A stretch of 63,269 nucleotides of DNA from a virus. This document shows, one piece after another, positions 33,467 to 41,686 of this stretch. Every line of letters starts with the position of its first letter. Positions within the stretch are counted from its first letter, which is position 1. The notes beneath the pieces are model-generated. The model was given only the letters and a program-made list of their open reading frames with translations, did no database searches and was not told the origin of the DNA. The stretch covers positions 1 through 63,269 of IMG/VR virus record IMGVR_UViG_3300042868_013427, one strand, 5' to 3'. The position numbers were made by a program, and so were the translations under genes.

Positions 33467-35684
33467 AGTCTTGTTTTGATGTGATCAGAGAAACAAGGTA
33501 CTCTTTCATCTTGGCAAGGGATTTATCTCCTGGCTTTCCTGTTGCAGGAAGACCAAGCTTCTCTTGGTATGACTTTATAGCGTCCTGTGTCTCATCATCC
33601 AAAGTCCCAGAAACAACAACGGTTGGTTCCTTTCCTTCCTTTCTCTGTATCTGGTTCAACACCTTTTGGTAGTCTTCGACCTCAGGTTTTGTGAATGCCT
33701 CTTGATAATCACCAGCCTCCGAAGATGCCACCATCTTGCATATCTTTTCCAGTGCATACAGATTCATCATGGACCTCATAACTATTCCAAACGTTGAATA
33801 TTCCATGACTCCGTATAATGTCCTCTGCTTGCCCATCTCTTTGTACACATCAGAAAACTCAGAATTTAAGGCCAGGTACATCCTTGACAGCTGCTTCTTT
33901 GATTGAAGATCAAAATCCTGATCTAACATTCTGTTTATTGAATCAACAGTTGAGTATAATCCATCTGAGTCGAATCCGTAGAAGAGTTTGAACGGGTCTC
34001 TATCGATGTTGTATGAGAGCACAAGGCCAGTCATGGCAACAAATGCTTCTTCCTTTTCGCTTAGTTGTTGACCGAGGTCCTTTTCAATCCTTCTTGACCT
34101 CTCCTCAAATTCTTCCTGTGTTATCACCCCTTCCTCTTTCAGAGATGATGTAACCTCATTCTGAATGAAGTCGTTCATCACCTTCCTCTTGAAGGTTGAA
34201 AACATTGTCAAAAACTCCTTCGATTCATCTATAAGATCTTGCATGTTGACAGGCTCGCTTGAGCCGAGAAGGATCTTCATGTTCGGATTTGAAAAACTGA
34301 TGTAACCGTACTCATCAAGTGATGTTGGCATTCCGTTATCAAAGAACGTCTCTTCTATTGCATCTGATGCCATTCCTTCTGCTTGGTTCACGACATCAAT
34401 GAGCTTTCTGATTCCGATCTTTTCATTCAGCTTCTCGGTGAATCCATAGAACAGAGATGACTTTTTCAGTTCATTCTCATTCTCCTTGAAGTACTTTTCT
34501 GGGTACTCAAAGCAAAGCTGTGAGGTCTTTGCAAAGAAGTCAGTCATGGTGCTTCCTGCCTTCAACATAGCATCTAGCTCCTTTGCATCATCGACCGGTA
34601 GATCGTCTCCGCTTCCTGCAAAGAATAGCTTGAATATCTCAGCAAAGCTTGCCTTGTTCATGTATATCTTTGTGAGGGTCACTCCCTCATTCATCAGCTT
34701 GTCCTTCATTTCATCCAAGCCCTGTGCAATAGTCTCAACGCCCTTGTTCTGCTGGTTGTTCTTGAAATAGTTCCATGCAACGCCACCGCTGTATACTGTA
34801 GCAGAGATAACGAGCAGCCTCTTTAGATTCCTTTTGAATCCGTTCCAAAGCCCGCCCTTTTCTCCGCTTGGCCTTGATCTTGATCCCTTTGAAATATCAT
34901 CAAGGTTGGACTTTCCATCGTCTGCCATCTCTTTTCCAAGAGTCTTTACAAGCCCATCTCTTCCCTTTGATTGAAGCGCTGCTGCAGCATCGTCAGACAG
35001 GTTTGCACCTGGCTCAAGGCCTCGTCCCAGTATTCCACTTCTTCCATAGAACCTGTTTGATGGCTTTGAATAGACGCTACCTCTTCCTGCATCCTTTATA
35101 AAATCGTCTGTGCTCTGTGCAGCCTTTCTTGCTGCTGATAGTTTGTCAAGGTCTCCTGTCTTTGCTGCATCATCTACAGAACTTTGCGCAGTCTTTAGAT
35201 CATCAGTGAACTTGGCCCTCATCTTCCTTGTTGGTATGTCATCGACCTTTGCTGTAAGGTCATCTATTGCCTTCTGTTCAATTCCGATCTTTCTGACCTT
35301 ATCAAGGTACTTCTGTGAAGAACCCCTTGCAGCGTTTATCAGTTCATCGCTTCCTGAGTGGTAACCAGAGATGTACTTCTTAGCAATCTCATCGCCTTCC
35401 TTTTCAAGTGCCTTTCTGGATTCTTTTGAAAGCGACTGCCACCATGGCTGCTTCTGTGTGTTTATGACATCTGCAAGGCCCTTTTCCATTTTTGATATGT
35501 CGTCCGCAGATGCACCAAAGAGCTTTCTGATTAAGCTGCCAACACCTTTGAAACCAGTTTTAACAAGATCATCAACAGTGCTTCCTGTTTGCCTTGCTAC
35601 AGCATTCAATGCACTGCTCCTTGCATCCTCATTGAGGCGCTGCATTGAGCTGCTTGTGTTCCATTGATTGAAGTTCTTTATCAT
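33465..35684 (-). CDS. Large virion protein with C-terminal peptidoglycan-binding-like domain
   Basis: The N-terminus MIKNFNQWNTSSSMQRLNE, then D, is another likely capsid-targeting sequence. Residues 20-300 are helical and basic with Gly/Ser segments (KGVGSLIRKLFGASADDISK). Around residue 280 lies a short hydrophobic stretch (RLLVISATVYSGGVAWNYF), possibly a membrane segment. The last 70 residues (VSGTLDDETQDAIKSYQEKL, then GLPATGKPGDKSLAKM) match a peptidoglycan-binding (PG_binding_1) fold. A head-type N-terminus with a cell-wall-binding end suggests a protein injected with DNA, though that is inference. No hydrolase motif is seen. Confidence 0.75.
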   Translation of the reverse strand: MIKNFNQWNTSSSMQRLNEDARSSALNAVARQTGSTVDDLVKTGFKGVGSLIRKLFGASADDISKMEKGLADVINTQKQPWWQSLSKESRKALEKEGDEIAKKYISGYHSGSDELINAARGSSQKYLDKVRKIGIEQKAIDDLTAKVDDIPTRKMRAKFTDDLKTAQSSVDDAAKTGDLDKLSAARKAAQSTDDFIKDAGRGSVYSKPSNRFYGRSGILGRGLEPGANLSDDAAAALQSKGRDGLVKTLGKEMADDGKSNLDDISKGSRSRPSGEKGGLWNGFKRNLKRLLVISATVYSGGVAWNYFKNNQQNKGVETIAQGLDEMKDKLMNEGVTLTKIYMNKASFAEIFKLFFAGSGDDLPVDDAKELDAMLKAGSTMTDFFAKTSQLCFEYPEKYFKENENELKKSSLFYGFTEKLNEKIGIRKLIDVVNQAEGMASDAIEETFFDNGMPTSLDEYGYISFSNPNMKILLGSSEPVNMQDLIDESKEFLTMFSTFKRKVMNDFIQNEVTSSLKEEGVITQEEFEERSRRIEKDLGQQLSEKEEAFVAMTGLVLSYNIDRDPFKLFYGFDSDGLYSTVDSINRMLDQDFDLQSKKQLSRMYLALNSEFSDVYKEMGKQRTLYGVMEYSTFGIVMRSMMNLYALEKICKMVASSEAGDYQEAFTKPEVEDYQKVLNQIQRKEGKEPTVVVSGTLDDETQDAIKSYQEKLGLPATGKPGDKSLAKMKEYLVSLITSKQD

Positions 35685-35691
35685 CTACTGT

Positions 35692-37857
35692 TTACTTTTT
35701 CTTTAGATATTCTTCTATTGCAGCCGAAAGCTCTTCAACGATAGGCTTCCACTCCTCATCCTCCATTGAATCCATCTTATGTGAATTCTTCACCCTGTCC
35801 CTTAGATCTTTTGATATCGCACCATCATCAAAAAGTGTGTCTTCTATCTCATTGACGTACGTCCTAAAAGAATACTTTATCACTTCCAACAGGAATGGAG
35901 TGACTAGGTACACAAATGGATAAGCTGGTGTTTGTAATGCCCTTCCTTTTCCGTATTCATCGAGGGAATTTACAAACCACGTAAGGACGTTAAAGTATTC
36001 TTTGTATCTGGAATTTTTATCTCCAGACTTACCGAACGCCACCTTTGAATGATACATGATGCTTCCCATCGAGACAGACATGACTTTGACATATTCCTTT
36101 AGCTGGTCAACATTATCAAATGTGTGTATCGTTCTTTTTGAAGCCTTTATTACGTACTTATCACCATCCTTTTCCATTGTGGCAAAATCAAACTCTTCTC
36201 CAAATGCATCATTGAATGATTTGACCCAATTATCAATACTTGTGGGGTTTTCAAAGATCTTTGAGAATGCTTCCTTTGTTGATTTAGCTATTTCTTTAAC
36301 TGCTGAGATGACATTGTCTGGCCGAATAGATGATGACAGGTTTGATAGAACATCCTTTGTAATCTCTGGAAGTATGAAATCTCCTACATTTGCCATTGCA
36401 TACTGTATTGCATCGTCATTCCTCTGGCTTATAGCGCCCTTTATGTTATACTCATTTCTAAAGAGTAGGGCGTTTATTTCAGCAACAGTATTATTAAAGT
36501 CTCGACCGCCAAGTTTTATGAGATCCGTCAGCTCCATTATGGTATTAAGAGACTCTTTTTCATCTGTCAGGTATTCTATGTCGGATGCTGCAAATGCTTT
36601 ATCGTAATTGACAAACATCACATTTATGAGTTCCTTGCCAGTCTTCGATTGGAAGTAGCTCGTCTTCTTTGCAACATTTGATATTGCTTTGTCAAGCCCA
36701 TCTATGATGTTCTTAAACTTTGGAACCCTGTCGGCTGCTTCAACGAAGGCCTGGTTGTTTACAAAGTAAACTCCGCCATCCTGCTCTCCAACATCCAACT
36801 TCTTCTGGTATACCGATTTCTCTTTCCTAAGTGTCTTTGCAGCAGCCTTTACCTTTGTTGACACCTCTTCTAGTGCAACTATTCCACAAAGCAGCTTTAT
36901 GTAAGGCTCCCATTCTGTTCCCTTTGCCCAATCCATCCCAAGTGAATCTATGTCCTCTATCGATGACAGCTCTGTTATCAGGTCGCTTGCTATAGGCTCA
37001 AGCTTTGTTGGAAAGTTTATTGGGCTCTGACCTGCAAGAAATGATGGATACTCTTTTGTGAGCTCTTGGAACCGCACAATGTCAAAGTCTGCTGTTGAAC
37101 CCTTTGTAAATTCAGACAACATCTTTATTGTCATCACCTGTCTGTTGCTCGTGTTATCAGGGTCGATGCTTTTTACTGCATTGAACATTGAACCAACAAA
37201 GTCTTTTACGTTCATAGTTCCTTCACGCTTCATGTACATGCTTAGAGGGTACTTAGTGAACATGTCTATGTTCTGGTTTGCAAAGTTCTCAAAGTATGAA
37301 ATCTGCATGGCTTTGTTTGAACCCATCTTACTGAGATCTGTTGATGGAGAACCAAACAACGAATAGAACGACCTGTATAGCTTTATTAGGTTCTCCTCCA
37401 TGTCAGGCTTTAGAGAATCTGGAACTGTTGCAACTATGTCCTTTGCATTCTTGATTGACTCTTTGTTCTTTGATATTATGATGTCCTGCTTGCTAAAAAG
37501 CTTTACAAAGAGCTGGTAGTAGAGGTATATGAAGAAGGTTTCGATGTACTCATCGTACTCTATGTTAACATCACCCTTTTCATCCTTGTTCCTTATAGGA
37601 TTTGCAAACTGTTCTATCTTTTTCCTGGCATCTGCACCAATTCCAAAAAGACCGCCCAGCGATGGTTTTATTATTGACTTAAACTTTTGGTATGTGAAAC
37701 CGCCCTCGCTCTCACCGAAGAACTTTGTTATGTCCGCATCCCTCCTTGGCATCTTCTCTTCAGGGGAAACAACGCTTGAAATCCCAAGCGGTTCAATGCC
37801 TGAGATCTCAGTTTTCTTAAAAAGCTTTGTGCTAAGTTCTTCTAATAGTAAGTTCAT
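35692..37857 (-). CDS. Large hypothetical virion-block protein, 721 aa
   Basis: No family is recognised. The protein is helical, charged and without membrane segments or repeats. Its N-terminus (MNLLLEELSTKLFKKTEISG) is helical but shows no clear L-x-E site. The C-terminus is acidic then lysine-rich (EWKPIVEELSAAIEEYLKKK). It lies directly downstream of the portal gene (13 bases) and upstream of the peptidoglycan-binding-domain protein, so it is expressed with structural genes. Size and place suit an internal head or neck component. Confidence 0.7.
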   Translation of the reverse strand: MNLLLEELSTKLFKKTEISGIEPLGISSVVSPEEKMPRRDADITKFFGESEGGFTYQKFKSIIKPSLGGLFGIGADARKKIEQFANPIRNKDEKGDVNIEYDEYIETFFIYLYYQLFVKLFSKQDIIISKNKESIKNAKDIVATVPDSLKPDMEENLIKLYRSFYSLFGSPSTDLSKMGSNKAMQISYFENFANQNIDMFTKYPLSMYMKREGTMNVKDFVGSMFNAVKSIDPDNTSNRQVMTIKMLSEFTKGSTADFDIVRFQELTKEYPSFLAGQSPINFPTKLEPIASDLITELSSIEDIDSLGMDWAKGTEWEPYIKLLCGIVALEEVSTKVKAAAKTLRKEKSVYQKKLDVGEQDGGVYFVNNQAFVEAADRVPKFKNIIDGLDKAISNVAKKTSYFQSKTGKELINVMFVNYDKAFAASDIEYLTDEKESLNTIMELTDLIKLGGRDFNNTVAEINALLFRNEYNIKGAISQRNDDAIQYAMANVGDFILPEITKDVLSNLSSSIRPDNVISAVKEIAKSTKEAFSKIFENPTSIDNWVKSFNDAFGEEFDFATMEKDGDKYVIKASKRTIHTFDNVDQLKEYVKVMSVSMGSIMYHSKVAFGKSGDKNSRYKEYFNVLTWFVNSLDEYGKGRALQTPAYPFVYLVTPFLLEVIKYSFRTYVNEIEDTLFDDGAISKDLRDRVKNSHKMDSMEDEEWKPIVEELSAAIEEYLKKK

Positions 37858-37870
37858 TTCCTTCTTTAGT

Positions 37871-39511
37871 TTATTCTACCGTCTCTTCTTCTGCGGTCTC
37901 TTCAGCTGCTGTTGCTTCCTCCTCTGCCGGCGTTTCGCCTGCTGCTTCTTCTGCTTCTGCCTCCTCAGCTCCTGCTGCTGCCTCTTCTGTTTCCCTAAGA
38001 AGCATCTTCCTGTTCTCTTCAAGCTCACTTGCAGTGAAGTCCAAGAACTGCTCAACGAGCCAGTTAACGGAGAAGAATGCCTTGTCTCCCTCGCCCTTAA
38101 AGTCCTTGAGCTTTGTGATGTGATCTATTTCCTTCTGGAGGATCTCCATCTTCTTTGACTTCTCAAAGAGGTTATCGCTGTTGAACCTTATGCCGATGTT
38201 GCTCTTTATGAGAAGATCGTCCTTCAGCTCTGGGTGCTTGAGGGTAAATGCAAGCCAGACAGGCTTGTACACAAGCTCTTGGAAGCTTGACCTCAGGCGG
38301 TTTATCAGCTTTGCAAACCTTATCTCTTCTCGCTCGGCGCCCTCTGCATTGAACGTTATGGTTCCTGCTCCGCCCTCTTGGTTGAATCGATTGAATGGAA
38401 TGCCAGACTCCATCTTAAGCTTGTCCCTGAAGTACTTGAGTGCATCCATGTTTGACAGGTCTGGCCCGCCGTTCTCAATCGCCTGAATGTCTACTGTCTC
38501 GCCATTCTTGTTTGGGAAGATGTAGTTCTTGTAGAACGGAATGTTTGGACGTCCCTGAACGTTCAGCTCGCCGCTGTCGTTATCAAGATAGAGGTCCTCA
38601 CGATAGATGGAAGCAAACTGTGAAAGGGATTGGACCCATCTCTGTGGAGACTTTGATCCAACAGGAACAACCATCTTCATTCGCCATTGGGCGTTCATGA
38701 TGTTCCATATGATCCTTGAGTTTTCAAGCACGCGAAGAAGGTTGAAGCTTCTAACAAGAGGCTCAACGTACGATATCGGGCCTACGCCTGATCTTGCATA
38801 TGATATGTAGATTATCTGTGAGTCGTAGAGAACTCGCCTCTTGTTGTAGTCGTTCTCATACTGATACCAGACCTTCTTTCTTACTCCGCCTTCAAGAACG
38901 ACATCTGGCCTAAGGCTGGCAGGATCAAGCTCCTTGAATCCTATGATGTCAGTTGCCTTATCGTTGTAGACGACCTCATATGCAAGAACTCCTTCGATGA
39001 GGAACTGCCTGAAGATAGAAAATGCCTGTTGGTCCTCATTGAACCTGAACGAAGTGTAAACTCTGTCAAATATTGCATTGAGATCATCTATGACCTCCTG
39101 TTCCTTATCATCTTTCACAACGCCTGGTATGCCCTTCGTGTCGATGTAACAGAACCTGTTCTTGTTGTCGTACACGATGGATTCATCAGCAACGATGTTG
39201 ATCATGAAGTTTATCTCACCATTTCTGGCAAACTTCCTGAGCATCTCTCTCTTTCCAACGTAGTCCTTATCAAAGTATGTGATGTACTTCTTTGGTCCAA
39301 CATCTTGGATAGCAAGTGCGTATTGGAGTTCGCTCTGTGTGAGAGCATCTGCGCCAGCAATGTGCGCAAACATGGATTCGGTCGATCCAACAGCCATTGA
39401 CTGCTTGATCACCATGTCATCATAGTTCATTCCTAGATTTGCAATCTTTCTTATGCTAGATGCAAGCCTTGAACTCAATGAATCATCTTTTCTATCAAAA
39501 AAACCTGCCAT
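37871..39511 (-). CDS. 20: Portal vertex protein (T4 gp20-like)
   Basis: The dodecameric portal through which DNA is packaged and ejected, and the head-tail joining point. The protein matches T4 gp20 over its core: INFMINIVADESIVYDNKNR, VYTSFRFNEDQQAFSIFRQF, DIIGFKELDPASLRP, then SYVEPLVRSFNLLRVLENSR and a clip/stem stretch with DNDSGELNVQGRPN, IFPNKNGETVDIQAIENGG and ALKYFRDKLKMESGIPFNRF. Its length of 546 is close to T4's 524. The last 45 residues are an acidic Glu/Ala-rich tail (EEAAAGAEEAEAEEAAGETP) unlike the T4 protein. It starts the structural operon running to 27 kb. Confidence 0.9.
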   Translation of the reverse strand: MAGFFDRKDDSLSSRLASSIRKIANLGMNYDDMVIKQSMAVGSTESMFAHIAGADALTQSELQYALAIQDVGPKKYITYFDKDYVGKREMLRKFARNGEINFMINIVADESIVYDNKNRFCYIDTKGIPGVVKDDKEQEVIDDLNAIFDRVYTSFRFNEDQQAFSIFRQFLIEGVLAYEVVYNDKATDIIGFKELDPASLRPDVVLEGGVRKKVWYQYENDYNKRRVLYDSQIIYISYARSGVGPISYVEPLVRSFNLLRVLENSRIIWNIMNAQWRMKMVVPVGSKSPQRWVQSLSQFASIYREDLYLDNDSGELNVQGRPNIPFYKNYIFPNKNGETVDIQAIENGGPDLSNMDALKYFRDKLKMESGIPFNRFNQEGGAGTITFNAEGAEREEIRFAKLINRLRSSFQELVYKPVWLAFTLKHPELKDDLLIKSNIGIRFNSDNLFEKSKKMEILQKEIDHITKLKDFKGEGDKAFFSVNWLVEQFLDFTASELEENRKMLLRETEEAAAGAEEAEAEEAAGETPAEEEATAAEETAEEETVE

Positions 39512-39527
39512 AGGGTCTAATGTTGTA

Positions 39528-39537
39528 CTATATATTC
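39528..39537 (-). promoter_or_regulatory. Late-promoter-like motif (GAATATATAG)
   Basis: GAATATATAG is 16 bases upstream of the portal ATG at 39511, in a 92-base gap. It is the probable promoter for the portal and downstream head-protein genes. Confidence 0.5.
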
Positions 39538-39603
39538 GAACTAAACTGGTTATACCCTCATGGAAAGCTAGATGTTTGATTCTATTTTCGCCAAAGGGGA
39601 CAC

Positions 39604-40233
39604 TTATGTGTCTTCTTTATACATCTCTACTGGGTTTGTGTTAACAAAGGTTGTTGGAAGATAGTATAGCAGGAACTTCCAATCCTCGTACCTGACAGCC
39701 TTTACAGAGTCTCTCATTATCTTTGATCGGTCTATCTTCATCAGCCTTGGCTTCATACCAATGAGATCAAAGAACTTCTTTCTGTACTCCTGATGTATGA
39801 ATGGAAGGTCCGTTTGGTCCCTAGTTCCATCCCTGATCTTTTCTATGTTGTCTGCTATCTGGTTTGGGAATGCCTTAACGATTCCCTTGAAAAGCCTGAC
39901 ACGATCCTTTGGATTGAGGTAGTTTATGTTTATTCCTATCTCAAACAGCCTGTCTCCCTTTTCTATGACGTTGGTTATGCTCATGAACATTGGGTGAAGG
40001 TCTGGTCCCTTTCCATCGTATCGAAAGCTGTATATCTTTCCTGAAAAGAGCCTGTTTCTGTTGAAGATAAGGTAGTCATCCAGGGTTTCTTCAAACCCGC
40101 TGTAGCTGCTTTTTATGTAATTCTTGCTGACCCAATCCTGGAGGCTCTTTACGTCTATTATGCCGTTCTTTAGAGATGATGGACCAAAGTTATAGATGTA
40201 CTCAAAGTCTCCAAACACTTCATTTAGGTTCAT
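39604..40233 (-). CDS. Hypothetical structural-block protein next to gp4, 209 aa
   Basis: The start is placed at ATG 40233, which overlaps the gp4 stop as ATGA, rather than at the longer frame nine codons upstream. The middle reads LFSGKIYSFRYDGKGPDLHP, then FMSITNVIEKGDRLFEIGIN and INYLNPKDRVRLFKGIV. This is reminiscent of a widespread T4-like family with the pattern GxxYxFxYxPK...P...GxNxHYLxPxxR. The function of that family is not known to me. The C-terminus (WKFLLYYLPTTFVNTNPVEM) is basic-aromatic. The position after gp4 suggests a neck or baseplate protein. Confidence 0.7.
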   Translation of the reverse strand: MNLNEVFGDFEYIYNFGPSSLKNGIIDVKSLQDWVSKNYIKSSYSGFEETLDDYLIFNRNRLFSGKIYSFRYDGKGPDLHPMFMSITNVIEKGDRLFEIGININYLNPKDRVRLFKGIVKAFPNQIADNIEKIRDGTRDQTDLPFIHQEYRKKFFDLIGMKPRLMKIDRSKIMRDSVKAVRYEDWKFLLYYLPTTFVNTNPVEMYKEDT

Positions 40234-40715
40234 AGAATGTTGAGATTTTCTTCCGTCCACACCTTGAATTCGTACCCAAGGTTTAACGCATACTCAGTCG
40301 CAGCAGCCCACTTTGCTTTATTTATCACAATGGTCTTCAGATGATCCATGTATCTCTCCTGCGTCTTGAACGTCTTTGGGTTCTTTGCCTCAAACACTGC
40401 CTGCTTCTTGGGCTTTATCTCAATTAGATACTTCTTTACTTCTCCTTCATTTGTTCTTATACTGCAAAAGAAGTCAACAAAGTATTTGTGCATCCTTTGA
40501 TCTATAGGTGAGAAGTAGTTTATTGCAACCGGCTCGCTTGACCAGTTTACTACGATCGGGGAGTTATCACACAGTGACATGAACTTCTTTTCCCATGACG
40601 ACCTGTATATTATCTTGGTCAGGTCTCCCATGTACTTTTCCGGATGAGCAGGAACAAAATATCCCTGTCTGAATCCTGATTTTGGGTTTGGGCGAAGATC
40701 CTTTATATTTTTCAT
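40230..40715 (-). CDS. 4: Head-completion nuclease (T4 gp4/50-like)
   Basis: Matches the T4 gp4 head completion family: GYFVPAHPEKYMGDLTKIIY then RSSWEKKFMSLCDNSPIVVN, WSSEPVAINYFSPID, then KYFVDFFCSIRTNEGEVKKY and LIEIKPKKQ. The E-x-K and D-F features suit a TnsA-like endonuclease fold. T4 gp4 is needed to complete filled heads. The length of 161 is normal. The downstream gene overlaps its stop by four bases. Confidence 0.9.
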   Translation of the reverse strand: MKNIKDLRPNPKSGFRQGYFVPAHPEKYMGDLTKIIYRSSWEKKFMSLCDNSPIVVNWSSEPVAINYFSPIDQRMHKYFVDFFCSIRTNEGEVKKYLIEIKPKKQAVFEAKNPKTFKTQERYMDHLKTIVINKAKWAAATEYALNLGYEFKVWTEENLNIL

Positions 40716-40719
40716 GTCA

Positions 40720-40732
40720 TAATATATATAAC
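40720..40732. promoter_or_regulatory. Divergent AT-rich late-promoter-like element
   Basis: TAATATATATAAC lies four bases from the gp4 ATG (minus) and 18 bases before the plus-strand small gene ATG at 40751. It may serve both. Confidence 0.4.
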
Positions 40733-40750
40733 CTAAATAACAACACTAAC

Positions 40751-40999
40751 ATGAAAGAAGTACTTAAGCAAATGAATAGCGACAGCGAAGCATTTGGAAA
40801 CAAGCCAGCAAAGAAGCTATCAACATACAGGATAGATGACGAAACAAAAAAGATCGCAGACCTTGTTGTTGTGACTAGATCTCTGATGAATGGTAGCAGG
40901 CCAGAATCTTACACAAAGCTCATTAAGAACCTGGTAAAGGAAGAATGGCTTAGGATAAAGCAAGACATCCACTTCCACCAGCTTTTGAAGGACTCTTAA
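40751..40999 (+). CDS. Small protein, possibly ribbon-helix-helix-like, 82 aa
   Basis: The ATG at 40751 is used because the longer frame has no better start and spans the promoter-like element. KKLSTYRIDDETKKIADLVV followed by two helices (YTKLIKNLVKEEWLRIKQDI) has the strand-helix-helix layout of ribbon-helix-helix DNA-binding proteins, but this is only a pattern reading. It lies alone on the plus strand among minus-strand genes and converges by four bases on gp55. A regulatory role is possible. Confidence 0.6.
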   Translation: MKEVLKQMNSDSEAFGNKPAKKLSTYRIDDETKKIADLVVVTRSLMNGSRPESYTKLIKNLVKEEWLRIKQDIHFHQLLKDS

Positions 41000-41346
41000 A
41001 TGTTTGAGAGGCCTTCTGTCTCATTGATGTTTATGATCTTGATGTTTTGAGTTCTTCCTCTGAGCTTCTTCCATCCCTTTGCAAGACCATTCTTTGCTAT
41101 CTGTGTGTAGTAAGCAAATGCATTGTTTGACCTCTCTGGATTGAAGTTTCTCCAGTAACGTATTAGGTCTTCTATTGCAAATGCTATGCAATCCTTTCGG
41201 TCTTCTTCGTACTTGAACTTTAGTACTTTGGATAGCTCATTTGCTATGAGTATGAGCATGTTTAATGCTTCTGGCGTAAGTTCATTCTTTTCTTTGGACT
41301 TTAATATCTCTTCGAAAAGCTTCTTTTGATCTATGTATTTGGACAT
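40996..41346 (-). CDS. 55: Late sigma factor (T4 gp55-like), short form
   Basis: Predicted to direct host RNA polymerase to late promoters. The 116-residue protein reads ELTPEALNMLILIANELSKV, then DRKDCIAFAIEDLIRYWRNF, NPERSNNAFAYYTQIAKNGL and AKGWKKLRGR. This is the pattern of gp55 (Y/F-D-x-x-K/R-S-N-N-x-F-A-Y-F/Y-T-x-I). At 116 residues it is much shorter than T4 gp55 (about 185), as in some marine relatives. Its presence supports late-type promoters such as the GATATATAG element. The clamp needed for late transcription in T4 is also in this window. Confidence 0.8.
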   Translation of the reverse strand: MSKYIDQKKLFEEILKSKEKNELTPEALNMLILIANELSKVLKFKYEEDRKDCIAFAIEDLIRYWRNFNPERSNNAFAYYTQIAKNGLAKGWKKLRGRTQNIKIININETEGLSNI

Positions 41347-41376
41347 AGTTTATTATAGCCCGAGGATGTTTTTTTG

Positions 41377-41676
41377 TTACGTCAATGATTTAATGTTTGC
41401 TGCTAGCCTGTAATAGACCTCTTGCAAGCCTTTTGTGCTTACTCCAATTTCATCTAGATCATGTATGACGTCGTTCATTGTCTTCAACACGTCATTCAAC
41501 TGATCCATCTTTGTGAATATTGTGAGCTTCTTTTGCTCACGCTCTACTTCTTTCTTTACGTTCATTATCTGACCGTGGTAGTCAATATCATCATAGTTGA
41601 TATTGCCTTCAAAAAAAGAAGACTGATCCTGAGAATCAGTCTTCAAGAAAGAATTTACATCCTTTAGGTTCTTCAT
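41377..41676 (-). CDS. Small hypothetical protein, 99 aa
   Basis: MKNLKDVNSFLKTDSQDQSS resembles the N-termini of head proteins in the window, without an L-x-E site. The middle and C-terminal parts are helical (DYHGQIMNVKKEVEREQKKL, LQEVYYRLAANIKSL). It lies directly after the acidic-tailed protein gene (10 bases) and 30 bases before gp55. No function is recognised. Confidence 0.65.
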   Translation of the reverse strand: MKNLKDVNSFLKTDSQDQSSFFEGNINYDDIDYHGQIMNVKKEVEREQKKLTIFTKMDQLNDVLKTMNDVIHDLDEIGVSTKGLQEVYYRLAANIKSLT

Positions 41677-41686
41677 ATGGTTTTAA

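Noticed and set aside
39512-39603. Possible tRNA or small gene in the gap before the portal gene
   Set aside because: No cloverleaf or open frame was seen. The gap holds only the AT-rich promoter-like motif.
40234-40260. Nine-codon N-terminal extension of the gene next to gp4
   Set aside because: The shorter start overlaps the gp4 stop as ATGA, which matches coupling elsewhere in the window.
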